A stretch of DNA of 64,000 nucleotides from Paraburkholderia sp. SOS3 (GCF_001922345.1 NZ_CP018812.1:2914001-2978000); one strand, 5' to 3'. Positions 1-9,289 are shown, counted from the stretch's first letter. Made by a program: numbers and translations. The notes: a model not told the origin generated them from the letters alone.

Positions 1-209
1 ACCATCGTTTCCATCGCGCCGCTTGCCTCCGCGTAAAGCTTTCAACGGTCACAGACTATTCGCTTTAGCCTGATTCGGCGCGAGTATAGAAGGCAATTGT
101 TTCGGTCGTGCGTAAATTTTCAATCGTGTGGCCGGTCAAACGCGGCCGAGCGCGGCTTGCGGCAAAGCGAGTTGTCGCCGCAAGCGCCGGCTGCCGTGCT
201 CAACAAGCC

Positions 210-1046
210 TCAGAACAGCACCAGCGTGCGCAATTCGATGCTTTTTCGCGGCAGCGCATCGGCCGGCGAGGACGGATCTTCGAACGCGGTGTGCGCGGTC
301 AATCGGGCGATTCCGTCTTCGGTCGAATCGAAGATTTTCAGCAGCACGACTTCGCCCGGTGTCATCCGCGGAAAATAGTACCAACGGTGCTGCGCGTTAT
401 GAGCGAACGTGTAAACCTCGCCGCTCGTGCCGTCCTGGCGGTGCAGATCGGTTGGGATCAGGTCGCCCGGCGCGATGCTGCGCGCATCGCACATCGCGAG
501 CGGCGACGACTCGACCGGTGCGACGATCGGGCGCCACAGGTTGATGATCGCCGTGCGTCCTTCGAGCCATTCGTCGGCTTCGTCGGCGGGCGCGAGTTCG
601 CGGACGCGGCGCGGTCCCGAGACGAAGGTCTGATCGTTGTGGATCGTCTTCACCGGCTCGTGGCCATTGCCTGGCCGTGTCGCCGGATCGGCATCGCGCA
701 GCGTATGGTCGAAAATGACGCCACGCCGTGCGCCGGTCAGCCGCTTGATCAGCTCGATCGATTCGGGGTAGTACACCGATTCGATCATGCGCGCGTCCGA
801 GAAGTCATCGAGTGCGCTCTTATGCGCGTGCAGTTCGAAGCCGTTGCGGTCGAGCGACAAGCCGCCCGGCGGCGCCGCGACGCGCGCATTGACAATCGGC
901 ACGCGATGCGCGCGGTAGATGCCGCCCTCGCGCGGTACGCCCGTCGGCGGATCATACATATAGCGATAGGGCCGCTGGCCGTCAGGCACCAGATAGTTCA
1001 GGTCGGCCTCGACCATGACAGGTTGATCGATGACGATGTCGCTCAT
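210..1046 (-). CDS. CmcJ/NvfI-family oxidoreductase-like protein
   Basis: The 278-residue product resembles the CmcJ/NvfI family, whose members are linked to oxidative tailoring of small molecules. Recognisable stretches are YRYMYDPPTG near the N-terminus, HKSALDDF, a TGARRGVIFDHTLR segment and the C-terminal RWYYFPRMTPGEVVLLKIFDS, a layout usual in this family. The reading frame is open further upstream, but the ATG at 1046 has a GGAG Shine-Dalgarno about 8 bases before it and starts the conserved part. It is the last gene of the leftward catabolic cluster, so it may modify the substrate or an intermediate. Family assignment is from sequence resemblance; the substrate is unknown. Confidence 0.75.
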   Translation of the reverse strand: MSDIVIDQPVMVEADLNYLVPDGQRPYRYMYDPPTGVPREGGIYRAHRVPIVNARVAAPPGGLSLDRNGFELHAHKSALDDFSDARMIESVYYPESIELIKRLTGARRGVIFDHTLRDADPATRPGNGHEPVKTIHNDQTFVSGPRRVRELAPADEADEWLEGRTAIINLWRPIVAPVESSPLAMCDARSIAPGDLIPTDLHRQDGTSGEVYTFAHNAQHRWYYFPRMTPGEVVLLKIFDSTEDGIARLTAHTAFEDPSSPADALPRKSIELRTLVLF

Positions 1047-1092
1047 GGGTATTACTCCGTCCTTGCGAAAAACAGATTTTGCGTGCCGCGTG

Positions 1093-1368
1093 TTATTCGG
1101 GCGGCGGCAGCTCGCCGGCGAGATGAAACATCTCGAACGTGTAACCAAGGTTGAAATATCCGGCGCACGCATAGGCTGCGACGCGTTCGAGGCGCTCGGC
1201 CTCGGAGCGAGTCGAGCGCTCGCGCGTCGATGAGTCATCCGCCTCATCGGCTCGCAAACTTAGGGGAGAAGTTGCAACGCCGCGGATCGCGGCAGCACCG
1301 TCCGATTGTCGAAAAAGCTTTGATCGACGGAAAAGCGGTCGACGAAAAATCGATGCAAGACCCGGCAT
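1093..1368 (-). CDS. Small hypothetical protein
   Basis: A 91-residue reading frame. I do not recognise a family. The case for a real gene is a very good ribosome site (AGGAGG seven bases before the ATG) and its position directly upstream of and in line with the CmcJ-like gene, 46 bases away. The N-terminal half is basic, and the C-terminal half (ERVAAYACAGYFNLGYTFEM) looks like a helical, folded segment. It could instead be a leader peptide. Confidence 0.5.
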   Translation of the reverse strand: MPGLASIFRRPLFRRSKLFRQSDGAAAIRGVATSPLSLRADEADDSSTRERSTRSEAERLERVAAYACAGYFNLGYTFEMFHLAGELPPPE

Positions 1369-1805
1369 GACAACCCTCCTACTTCCAGATGCGCTGATTC
1401 AACTAGCGAGCATGCTCAATGCAGACAGGCAGTCGCTTCAGCGATGCTTCGAACACGCAAATGGATTGCGTGCCGCCATCTGCATGATCGATACGCCTGG
1501 CTTGGCTGGCTAGTTAAACTTCGACACCGCGGAGGGGCAATGTGATTCCACGCTTGGCGAAAAACGCAAGCTCATGCGTGGGTGATGAATGAATTTTCTA
1601 AAGCGGACTTGCACGACGGGGGCGGTGCGTTAAGGCACATATTAGAAGCGGTGAACGCTTCCTTGTGGTTTAAGCGTGCTGCTTCAACGAGATTTGAGGA
1701 TTTCGTGTTCTGGTTGCGGCGCGAAAAGCACGAGTGCGCGCGAGCTTACGGGAATTCATGCAAGCTCGCGCGGGATTTCGCAATCTCAAGGAAGCGATGC
1801 GGGAG
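1369..1805. other. Intergenic region, no convincing gene
   Basis: About 440 bases between the small gene at 1093-1368 and the acyl-CoA synthetase. A 75-codon rightward reading frame (1582-1809) lacks a ribosome site and runs into the 3' end of the synthetase gene on the other strand, so I do not call it. The stretch presumably holds the end of the synthetase transcript and a promoter for the two genes to the left. I see no clear terminator hairpin. Confidence 0.5.
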
Positions 1806-3401
1806 CTAGGCGACGGCCTGAAGCAAGCCATCGCGCACCAAACCGGCGAGCGACTTGCGATCGATCTTGCCGACCGCCGTCTCGGGAAGCGCATCGACGA
1901 AATACACTTCGTGCGGCACATAGATGCGCGACAGTCTGCGGCGTACCGAATCGCAAATATCCTGTGCGTGCAGTGTCGAATCGTTGCCGGCCACTACGAC
2001 TGCAACCGGAACTTCCCCGAGATCGTGATCGGGCTTGCCGACCACGCAGCAGGCCCGCACGTGCGTCTCGCTGACAATTACGTTTTCGATCAGCAATGGC
2101 GAGAGGTTTTCTCCACCGCGAATGATCACATCCTTGATGCGGCCGGTGACATACAGATACCCGTCCTCGTCGAAGCGGCCGAGGTCGCCGGTACGCAGCC
2201 ATCCATCGGTGACCGTGCGCGCCGTCGCGTCTTCCGCGCCGAGGTAACCGGTCATCACGCTACGTCCGGCGATACAGATTTCTCCCTCGACACCGGGCGC
2301 GTCCGTCATCGTGTCGTCGGCTTGCCGCAGCTGAACCGACTGCCCGCGCAACACGGTGCCGACCGAACCGATGCGGCGTGCGTGCGGCGGGTTCATCGTG
2401 CTCGTACAGGTTGCTTCCGACAGTCCGTACGAGACGATGAGCGGACAGCCGAGCTTCGCTTCCACCTCGCGGTGCAGCGCCTCGGTGATCGGCGCCGAAC
2501 CGCATCGCGCGATCCTTAGCGATGCAAGCGCCGCCGGCGTGAACGTCTGCGACAGCATGCGTGAATACATCGTCGGCACGCCGGTGATGATCGTCGGGCG
2601 GTGCCGCTCCATCAACACAGGCATGTCGTCGGCGCGAAAGCGGTCGGCGAAGATAATCGTCGCACCTGTCAGCAACGGGGCGAATAACTGATTGTTCACG
2701 CCGTTCGTGTGATAGATCGGCATCACGTGCAGCAAGCGGTCTTGCGCTGAAAGGCCCGTGTGGGCGATTACGCCAAGCGCATTGTTCAACAGCGCGCGTT
2801 GCGTCAGTTCAACCGCCTTGGGGCGGCCGGTGCTTCCCGATGTGAACAGAAGCAATGCGGGCGTGCGTTCGTCGACATCGTGTTCGCATGTCGAGTCAGC
2901 CGTGGCTTCGGCTGCGGCGTACGCGCCGAGTTGCGCAACATCGATGGCGCGGATGGTGCCGCGCCCGTCGGGATCGCGCTTAAGCCCCTGTACGAGGTCG
3001 CTATTGGCGGAATCGAATACGAGCCCTTTCGCGCCGACCAGCGTCAATCGTTCATCGATCTCTTCCGCCGGCAGTTTAGGTTCGAGTACGCATGGACACA
3101 GCCCGCAACGGATGGCGGCAAGCAGAACCACGACCGCGTCGAGCGAGCGGCTCATTGCAATCGCCACTGCGTCGCTTCGCGCGAGGCCCTGCGCAAGCAG
3201 GCCGGCGGCGGTCGTTGCGGTGGCATCGGCGAGTTGCGCGTACGTGAATGACCGGTTGCCGTCGTCGAGCGCGGTCAAAGCCGCGACTTCCGGTTTGCTC
3301 CAGCACGCGGTGAGCGCCTCGGCCAGCGTTTGCGTGGCGCGATTTGCGGTGCTGGTCGTGCCGCGTTCCGTGTTCCGCGGCGAATCGGATTGCTTCAGCA
3401 T
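1806..3401 (-). CDS. Acyl-CoA synthetase (AMP-forming, ANL superfamily)
   Basis: The 531-residue protein activates a carboxylic acid to its CoA thioester through an acyl-AMP. Diagnostic motifs are all present: the P-loop-like LLFTSGSTGRPKAVELTQ (about residue 187), the IYHTNG stretch, YGLSEATCTS (A5), GWLRTGDLGRFDEDGYLYV (A7), the hinge GRIKDVIIRGGENLSP (A8) and PETAVGKIDRK with the catalytic lysine near the C-terminus (A10). Its length is normal for fatty-acyl or aryl CoA ligases. It lies 5 bases downstream of the CoA-transferase beta gene, hence co-transcribed. The substrate cannot be read from the sequence. Confidence 0.9.
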   Translation of the reverse strand: MLKQSDSPRNTERGTTSTANRATQTLAEALTACWSKPEVAALTALDDGNRSFTYAQLADATATTAAGLLAQGLARSDAVAIAMSRSLDAVVVLLAAIRCGLCPCVLEPKLPAEEIDERLTLVGAKGLVFDSANSDLVQGLKRDPDGRGTIRAIDVAQLGAYAAAEATADSTCEHDVDERTPALLLFTSGSTGRPKAVELTQRALLNNALGVIAHTGLSAQDRLLHVMPIYHTNGVNNQLFAPLLTGATIIFADRFRADDMPVLMERHRPTIITGVPTMYSRMLSQTFTPAALASLRIARCGSAPITEALHREVEAKLGCPLIVSYGLSEATCTSTMNPPHARRIGSVGTVLRGQSVQLRQADDTMTDAPGVEGEICIAGRSVMTGYLGAEDATARTVTDGWLRTGDLGRFDEDGYLYVTGRIKDVIIRGGENLSPLLIENVIVSETHVRACCVVGKPDHDLGEVPVAVVVAGNDSTLHAQDICDSVRRRLSRIYVPHEVYFVDALPETAVGKIDRKSLAGLVRDGLLQAVA

Positions 3402-3406
3402 CGTGC

Positions 3407-4141
3407 TTACCTCAGGCGAATGGCCGCGTCGTGTTCGAATTGCCCAGCGTGATCGAGCGCGCGCAGCGCCTCACGCTCACGTTGACTCGGCGGCCGAGTC
3501 GGTTCCGCACCGGTTGCATCGAATTCGAAGCCGGTGCGCTCACGCACTTCGTCGAGGCTCGATTCCGGATGCCACGACTGCAGCGCGAGCCGGTTATCGC
3601 GCTTCACGAATACCGCAATCGGTGTGACGACGCCATGCATGCCGCCCCACGACGTGACGAAATCGAGCTTCTGCACAAGGGTGCGGCGCGAATGTTCGGT
3701 GCGCCACGTGCATGCGCGACGCGCGGTCGGCAGCATCACGGCGCCGCCGCCGCCGCCGGGCAGGCGTACTTTTGGATGATCCCATTCCCCAATGCACGAG
3801 TTGTTCGCACAACCGCTTCCGTCGAGCTGTGCGGCGCCGAGAAAAGTCAGGTCCATGCGGCCGCGCGCGCAGAGGTCGTAGAAGTCTTCGTTCGCGAAGA
3901 TCGAAGCCGAGCCTTCGGCCAGCACCGGGTCCGAACTCGACAGCGGAATCGACGACGGCGTAGGATTCACGCCGCCCGCGACGTTGATATAGACGAAGTC
4001 CCAATCGTAGGCGCGCTTGGCCATCAGGCACGCGAGCATCGGCAACGTCGAATTCACACCGCTGAAGGTGATCTCGTTCGGGCGGATGAAACGTGCGAGA
4101 TTCGTGACGATATAGGAGAAGCCTGACCACGGTTCATGCAT
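3407..4141 (-). CDS. Family I CoA-transferase, beta subunit (IpdB/GctB-like)
   Basis: This 244-residue protein is the B subunit of a family I CoA-transferase-type heterodimer. It shows the FSGVNSTLPMLACLMAKR opening, the SGCANNS segment and a glycine-rich LPGGGGGAVMLP loop typical of the glutaconate/IpdB-like branch, whose members act as CoA-transferases or ring-opening hydrolases. The start at 4141 overlaps the end of the alpha subunit gene by eight bases, which fits translational coupling and complex formation. The frame is open upstream, but the conserved region begins at this ATG (MHEPWSGF). Confidence 0.83.
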   Translation of the reverse strand: MHEPWSGFSYIVTNLARFIRPNEITFSGVNSTLPMLACLMAKRAYDWDFVYINVAGGVNPTPSSIPLSSSDPVLAEGSASIFANEDFYDLCARGRMDLTFLGAAQLDGSGCANNSCIGEWDHPKVRLPGGGGGAVMLPTARRACTWRTEHSRRTLVQKLDFVTSWGGMHGVVTPIAVFVKRDNRLALQSWHPESSLDEVRERTGFEFDATGAEPTRPPSQREREALRALDHAGQFEHDAAIRLR

Positions 4142-4967
4142 GATGCGCGCTCCTTTCTTCCGGCGCTTGAGCGAGGTGTGCGTCGAGCACCTGTTCGCCC
4201 GCGGGCAGATACGCCTCCACCGCGGCATAGTCGACTGCGTACTTCGGCCAGCACGACCCCGGCCACGCGCCGTTCGGAACGATTGCGTACGCTTCGACCA
4301 TGAAGTAGGGAATCACCGTCAGCTCCGGCTGAGCCGAAAAATCTTCGTCCGAAATCTCTTCGGCGACGACGAGCACGCTCTTCGAAGCACGACTGATGAT
4401 GCGGTCCCAGTGATACGTGCCGGCAATGCGGACATTGCCCTGTCTGTCGACGCTATTCGCGTGGACAACGGCAAAGTCCGGCGCGATTGCCGGAATCACC
4501 CACGTCGCAACGCCGCTGCCATACGGGTCTTCGATGCACTTCCAGTTGTTGATTCGTGTGAGGTCGCTGCCGTGCAGTCCGGCGCAAGGCTGAAACGGCA
4601 CGCCGAATGCGGCTGCGCGCAAGCCGGCGGTCAGGCTCGCGCACGCGTGTTCTTCAAGCGCGAGCGCGCCGCTTTCGACCGCTTTGCGGTAGTACGGAGC
4701 AAGACCGAAATTGCCCTCCATCGCAACGATGCCGCAACGCGCGCGGCTCGCGACACCCGCGCGGCAGAGGATGTCGATGTCGTATCCCGGCGACTGCTTG
4801 ATCACTTCGATGCCGCGCTTCTGCTGGCGAATCAGTTCGCGCACGAACGCGAACGGACCGCGATGCAGGAAGCTGCCGCCAAGGCCCAGCGATGCGCCAT
4901 CGGGTACGCGTGCGACGAGTTCTGAAAGGGACACCTGCTTATCGGTGTCCGGAAAACCGGAAGTCAT
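4134..4967 (-). CDS. Family I CoA-transferase, alpha subunit (IpdA/GctA-like)
   Basis: The 277-residue partner of the beta subunit. Family features are DGASLGLGGSFLHRGPFAFVRELI near the N-terminus, a core GIVAMEGNFGLAPYYRKAVE, and FAVVHANSVDRQGNVR, found in CoA-transferase alpha chains. It overlaps the enoyl-CoA hydratase-like gene by four bases upstream and the beta gene by eight downstream. With the neighbours it points to activation or hydrolysis of a CoA-linked dicarboxylic, steroid or aromatic breakdown intermediate; the exact substrate is inference. Confidence 0.85.
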   Translation of the reverse strand: MTSGFPDTDKQVSLSELVARVPDGASLGLGGSFLHRGPFAFVRELIRQQKRGIEVIKQSPGYDIDILCRAGVASRARCGIVAMEGNFGLAPYYRKAVESGALALEEHACASLTAGLRAAAFGVPFQPCAGLHGSDLTRINNWKCIEDPYGSGVATWVIPAIAPDFAVVHANSVDRQGNVRIAGTYHWDRIISRASKSVLVVAEEISDEDFSAQPELTVIPYFMVEAYAIVPNGAWPGSCWPKYAVDYAAVEAYLPAGEQVLDAHLAQAPEERSAHHA

Positions 4968-5734
4968 GACGTCTCCTTCTGCGGATGCTCACTGCGCGGG
5001 CTCGACGCGGGGTTTCGATAGGCATCGATGCGGCGCTTGAGACCAGGTTCGGCTGCCGAGCGGACGAGAGCGGCAAGATCGGCGTTCGCGTGGTCGTCGT
5101 GCATCGCCTCGCGCAGCGCATCGCCTAGCAGTGCGCGGCTAGCACCGGGCAGAGACGTGGCTCGCGCAACCGCATCCGCGATGACATGGTCGCGCTGCTC
5201 GGGCGACGCAACGCGCTCGACAAAACCGTTTCGAACCGCACGGTCGACATCGAACGTTTCGGATGCCTCGAGGATACGCTTTGCTTCGTGCGAACCTACA
5301 ATGCGCGCAAAGCGGCCCGTACCCAGTACGAGCCCGAATTGCAGCCCTGGCATGCGGAACGTCGTACCGGGCGCCGCGACGCGCATATTGCATGCGGCGA
5401 TCAGGTCCACGCCCGCGCCGAAATTCTTGCCGTGTGCAAATGCGACCGTCAACGCCGGCGACGCGGCAACGCGCTGCAACAGCGTTTCGATACGTACGAA
5501 TCGCAACAGCAGGTCGCCTTCGCTCGCTTGATCGACGTCGGTCATATCGAATCCGGCGCTAAAGCAGCGGCCCTCACCTTGCAAGACCGCGGCCGGCACA
5601 TTCGATGCGGCGATTTCGTCGAAAACGGCGATCAACTGTTCGACGAGTTCGGCCGACAAGGCATTGTGCTTTTCCGGCCGTTTCAGCGTAATAGACCAGT
5701 ATTCAGGGTACTTTTCAATTGCCAGCAGGTTCAT
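4964..5734 (-). CDS. Enoyl-CoA hydratase/isomerase-like (crotonase fold) protein
   Basis: A 256-residue crotonase-superfamily protein. The oxyanion-hole region is recognisable in VLQGEGRCFSAGFDMTDVD, and a second glycine-rich turn is HGKNFGAGVDLIAACN. The position usually occupied by the second catalytic glutamate (pattern xPExxxG) reads RMPGLQFG, so the standard hydratase glutamate seems missing; it may be an isomerase, hydrolase or divergent enzyme. The ATG at 5734 overlaps the CaiB gene stop as ATGA, which sets the start although the frame is open another 142 codons upstream. Confidence 0.83.
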   Translation of the reverse strand: MNLLAIEKYPEYWSITLKRPEKHNALSAELVEQLIAVFDEIAASNVPAAVLQGEGRCFSAGFDMTDVDQASEGDLLLRFVRIETLLQRVAASPALTVAFAHGKNFGAGVDLIAACNMRVAAPGTTFRMPGLQFGLVLGTGRFARIVGSHEAKRILEASETFDVDRAVRNGFVERVASPEQRDHVIADAVARATSLPGASRALLGDALREAMHDDHANADLAALVRSAAEPGLKRRIDAYRNPASSPRSEHPQKETS

Positions 5735-6885
5735 GCTTCGACCTCGCTTGCCGCACCGGCGAGCAGCTCGCGATTGTGTTCGCCAAGCGCGGGCGGACGC
5801 ATACGGATGGGTGGCGTCTCGCCGGAAAAGCGCACGGGCGACGCGAAAGTGCGCGTTTTCACGCCATTCGGCAATTCGAGCGGTTGAACCCATGTCATAT
5901 GCGCGACCTGTTCGTCCGCAAGGACCTGCGAATAGGTATTGATCGGCGCGCACGGCACGCCTGCCGCACGAAACCGTGCAATCCACGTTTGCGCGTCCGC
6001 CGATGCGAAAATGCCTTCGAGAATGTCTCGCAGTACGACCTGATGCTGCGCCCGCAAGGTTGTCGTGGCAAAACGGTCGTCGGCTTCGAGATCGCTTCGT
6101 TCCACGACCTGGCATACCGAACGCCACAGCGCGTTGTTGCCTGCGGCCATGCCGAACCACGTGTCGCGCGCTTTGAACGCCTGGTACGGTGCATTGCGCG
6201 GATGCGCGGAGCCGAGTTTCACCGGATCACGGCCGGTGCCGAAGTATTCGGACGTCTGCAGTGCGGCGATTGCGAGCGTCGCGCCAAGCATCGGCACATC
6301 GATATGGGTGCCGACGCCGGTGCTTTCGACACCACGCAAGGCCGATGCGACCGAGAAAGCGGCATAGAGCCCAGCGGAAAAATCCGCGAGCGGTACGCCG
6401 CATTTGACCGGTGCGCCATCGGGTTCGCCCGTGATGCTCATGATGCCGCTCATCGCCTGCACGGTGAGATCGAAACCGCCTTCCTGCGCACGCGGGCCCG
6501 TCTGGCCATACGCGGAGATCGAGCAATAAACGATGTGCGGTACGAGCTTGCTGATCGCTTGGTAGCCGAGACCGAGCCGGTCCATCACGCCGGGACGGTT
6601 GTTTTCGATCAACACGTGCGCGGTTCGAATCAAGGCTTTGGCCTGCTCGATATCGGCTGCGTCTTTCAGATTCAGCGCGACGGATCGCTTGTTGCGATTC
6701 AGCGACGCGAAGTTTTCGCTGTAGCCGTCGGAAATCGGCGGCCACGCACGCAGCGTGTCGCCGCCTTCCGGATGTTCGACCTTGATGACATCCGCACCCA
6801 TATCGGCAAGCAGCATGCCGCAATACGGCCCCGCCGCGACGTTGCAAAACTCGATGACCCGAATTCCCTGAAGTGGCAATTCCAT
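5731..6885 (-). CDS. CaiB/BaiF-family (family III) CoA-transferase
   Basis: The 384-residue enzyme moves CoA between acyl groups through an aspartyl-CoA intermediate. The N-terminus has the family signature IRVIEFCNVAAGPYCG followed by LLADMGADVIKVEHPEGGD and LNRNKRSVALNLKD. The start at 6885 is chosen because GAGGG lies five bases upstream and the conserved domain begins at once. It is the first gene of the leftward cluster, divergent from the transporter, and probably activates the imported acid using a CoA donor from the pathway. Confidence 0.9.
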   Translation of the reverse strand: MELPLQGIRVIEFCNVAAGPYCGMLLADMGADVIKVEHPEGGDTLRAWPPISDGYSENFASLNRNKRSVALNLKDAADIEQAKALIRTAHVLIENNRPGVMDRLGLGYQAISKLVPHIVYCSISAYGQTGPRAQEGGFDLTVQAMSGIMSITGEPDGAPVKCGVPLADFSAGLYAAFSVASALRGVESTGVGTHIDVPMLGATLAIAALQTSEYFGTGRDPVKLGSAHPRNAPYQAFKARDTWFGMAAGNNALWRSVCQVVERSDLEADDRFATTTLRAQHQVVLRDILEGIFASADAQTWIARFRAAGVPCAPINTYSQVLADEQVAHMTWVQPLELPNGVKTRTFASPVRFSGETPPIRMRPPALGEHNRELLAGAASEVEA

Positions 6886-7058
6886 CTCAACCCTCGCTGA
6901 TTTGCCCGATGTTCGTGCCGCCTGACCCGGCACCCTGATTAGTGCATTTGCGAATGCGGTGTTGCGCGGTTCCAGGGAATTCCCCTGGATGCAGCGTTGC
7001 CGCTTGACCTCATTTTGCAGCGGTGCGAGGATCAAGTAAACCAAAATTTGAGAACACA

Positions 7059-7075
7059 TTCCTGAATTTTAGGAA
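7059..7075. promoter_or_regulatory. Likely operator (TTCCT-N7-AGGAA) upstream of the transporter
   Basis: An imperfect 17-base inverted repeat with arms TTCCT and AGGAA lies 29 bases before the transporter start, in the divergent intergenic region. The same arms and spacing recur in front of the IclR gene at 8458-8478. Two copies at the two promoters of a local regulon are best read as IclR binding sites; that link is inference. Confidence 0.6.
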
Positions 7076-7103
7076 ACTAAATTCGATTCGGAGAGAGACA
7101 CAG

Positions 7104-8399
7104 ATGGCGACGCACCCAGCGCCCGACGCGCGAGCAGGAACCGTTTTTCGCGTGGTAAGCGGAAATTTCCTCGAGATGTACGACTTCATGGTCTACGGCT
7201 TTTATGCGTCATCGATCGCGAAGGCCATGTTTCCCAGCGATAACGAGTTCATTTCGCTGCTGCTGTCGCTTGCAACGTTTGGCGTCGGATTTCTGATGCG
7301 GCCGCTCGGCGCAATCGTGCTGGGCTCGTATATGGACAAGCACGGGCGGCGCGCGGGCCTGATTCTTACGCTGACCCTGATGTCGGTCGGCGTGCTGCTC
7401 ATTGCAGTCACGCCGAGCTATGCGTCTATCGGTTCGCTCGCGCCGGTGCTGGTCATTGCGGGCCGTTTGCTCCAGGGGTTCTCGGCCGGCGCCGAATCAG
7501 GCGGCGTGTCGGTGTATCTATCGGAAATTGCCCCGCCCGGACGGCGCGGCTTCTATGTGTCGTGGCAGTCCGCGAGCCAGCAGATCTCCGTGCTCATCGC
7601 GGCCATTCTCGGTGTCGTACTGCGTTTCACGCTGTCGGCCGAACAAATGGACGCATGGGGATGGCGCATTCCGTTTCTGTTCGGCTGCTCGATCATTCCG
7701 GTGCTGTTCTGGATTCGCCGCTCGGTGCAGGAATCACACGTGTTCAAGGCGCAAAAGCCGCAATCGGTCGGCGATATCTTCCGGTCGCTTGCGACGAACT
7801 GGAAGATCATTCTCTGGTCGACGATGCTCGTTACGCTTACCAGCATCATGTTCTACCTGATCACCGCCTATACGCCGACCTATGGACGCGCCGTGCTCGG
7901 CCTCAAACCGATCGATACGTTCTGGGTGACGATCGGCGTCGCGATGACGACCTTCGTGATGATTCCGGCAATGGCTGCGGTGTCCGACAAGGTGGGCCGC
8001 AAGCCGATGCTCGTCAGCGCCTCGCTGATCATCGCGCTCGTGTCGTATCCGACCATGAGCTGGCTCGTCAGCGCGCCTTCGTTCGGCACGCTGCTCGCGG
8101 TCGAGGTCGGCTTCGCTGTGCTCTATGCAACGTATCAGGCGTCACTTGTCGTCACGCTAACGGAAATCATTCCGCCGAATGTGCGCGGCACCGGCTTTTC
8201 GCTTGCTTATAGCCTGTCGCAAGCGATTTTCGGCGGCTTCACGCCGGCGATCTGCACGCTGCTGATTCACACGACGGGGAACAAGGCGGTGCCCGGCGCG
8301 TGGCTTTCGATCGGTGCGCTGCTTGCGCTCGTCGCCACGCTGGCTGTCGTGCGCGGCGACAAAAACCGTGTGAGGGAAATATCGACGGTTACGTCGTGA
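7104..8399 (+). CDS. MHS-family metabolite:proton symporter (MFS)
   Basis: A 431-residue, 12-helix major facilitator protein of the inner membrane. The N-terminal GNFLEMYDFMVYGFYASSI is the hallmark of the metabolite/H+ symporter (citrate/alpha-ketoglutarate-like) group. The loop 2-3 motif GSYMDKHGRRAGL and its later counterpart DKVGRKPML are both present. The ATG at 7104 follows a purine-rich GGAGAG. It is divergent from the CaiB-led cluster and upstream of the IclR regulator, so it is probably the importer for the acid that the CoA enzymes process. Confidence 0.88.
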   Translation: MATHPAPDARAGTVFRVVSGNFLEMYDFMVYGFYASSIAKAMFPSDNEFISLLLSLATFGVGFLMRPLGAIVLGSYMDKHGRRAGLILTLTLMSVGVLLIAVTPSYASIGSLAPVLVIAGRLLQGFSAGAESGGVSVYLSEIAPPGRRGFYVSWQSASQQISVLIAAILGVVLRFTLSAEQMDAWGWRIPFLFGCSIIPVLFWIRRSVQESHVFKAQKPQSVGDIFRSLATNWKIILWSTMLVTLTSIMFYLITAYTPTYGRAVLGLKPIDTFWVTIGVAMTTFVMIPAMAAVSDKVGRKPMLVSASLIIALVSYPTMSWLVSAPSFGTLLAVEVGFAVLYATYQASLVVTLTEIIPPNVRGTGFSLAYSLSQAIFGGFTPAICTLLIHTTGNKAVPGAWLSIGALLALVATLAVVRGDKNRVREISTVTS

Positions 8400-8457
8400 G
8401 TTCTTCCATGCGGGCGGTCGTGCTTGCCCACACTTCGCTGGCCAGAATGCGTGATAG

Positions 8458-8478
8458 ACTTCCTATTATTTAGGAAGT
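8458..8478. promoter_or_regulatory. Perfect inverted repeat, probable IclR autoregulatory operator
   Basis: Arms ACTTCCTA and TAGGAAGT are perfect complements around a five-base spacer, ending four bases before the IclR start codon. A protein bound here would block translation initiation or transcription of its own gene. The core matches the inverted repeat in front of the transporter. Confidence 0.65.
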
Positions 8479-8482
8479 TAAT

Positions 8483-9244
8483 ATGGACAAGACACTGCTC
8501 AAAGGTCTCGTCGTTCTCGAGGCGGTCACCGACCTCGAGAACCAGCCGAAGACAATCGAAGAATTGGCGACGCGTGTCGGGCTCACACGCAGCAATGCGC
8601 ATCGCACGTTGCAGACGCTGATTCACGCCGGCTACGTCGAGCGCGACGAACAGGCCGGCGGCTATCGCGGCACGATCCGACTGTTCGAATTAGGCGCGCG
8701 CCAGCTGGCGCAGCTCGACGTGCGCAGGGTTGCGCTACCGTTGATGCGGGCGCTTGCCGAGCGTACCGAAGAAACAGTGCATTTATCGGTGCTCGACGGG
8801 CTCGACGTCGTGTACGTCGAGAAAATCGACAGCGCGCAGCCGATTCGCGCCTATTCGATGGTGGGCGGACGCGGTCCCGCCTATGCGGTGGCGACGGGCA
8901 AGGCATTGCTTGCGTATCAGCATGACGGCTACCTCGATGGCTACGCGAAGCAGTTGACGAGGCACACGGCCGCAACGATCACATCGCTGCCCGCGCTCAA
9001 GGCGGAGTTGCAGAAGGTCGTGCGCGTCGGGTACGCGGTCAATAACGGGGAGTGGCGCGAAGGGGTCGGCGGTGTGGCCGCGACGGTGTTCAACGGGCTT
9101 GAGCAGCCGATCGCGGCGGTGGGCATTTCGGGACCGCTCGAGCGGCTCACCGCGCGGAAGATGAAAGAGTTCGCGCCTGATGTGGAGGCGTGCGCGCTTA
9201 AGATTTCGCGCGCGATGGGGCATCGGGGGGCGGGGAAAAGTTAG
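8483..9244 (+). CDS. IclR-family transcriptional regulator
   Basis: The 253-residue protein has an N-terminal winged helix (KTIEELATRVGLTRSNAHRT, about residues 24-43) and the IclR effector domain with ETVHLSVLDGLDVVYVEKID and a C-terminal VGGVAATVFNG segment. Members of this family bind aromatic or small carboxylic acids and control the adjacent catabolic operon. The start lies immediately after a perfect palindrome, suggesting autoregulation. Its likely targets are the transporter and the divergent CoA gene cluster. Confidence 0.92.
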   Translation: MDKTLLKGLVVLEAVTDLENQPKTIEELATRVGLTRSNAHRTLQTLIHAGYVERDEQAGGYRGTIRLFELGARQLAQLDVRRVALPLMRALAERTEETVHLSVLDGLDVVYVEKIDSAQPIRAYSMVGGRGPAYAVATGKALLAYQHDGYLDGYAKQLTRHTAATITSLPALKAELQKVVRVGYAVNNGEWREGVGGVAATVFNGLEQPIAAVGISGPLERLTARKMKEFAPDVEACALKISRAMGHRGAGKS

Positions 9245-9289
9245 GCGGCCGCGACCCGAACCGCTGTGCGGCCACCGCGTCATCGGCGT

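Noticed and set aside
1582..1809. 75-codon plus-strand frame in the gap before the acyl-CoA synthetase
   Set aside because: No ribosome site or family, and it overlaps the end of the synthetase gene.
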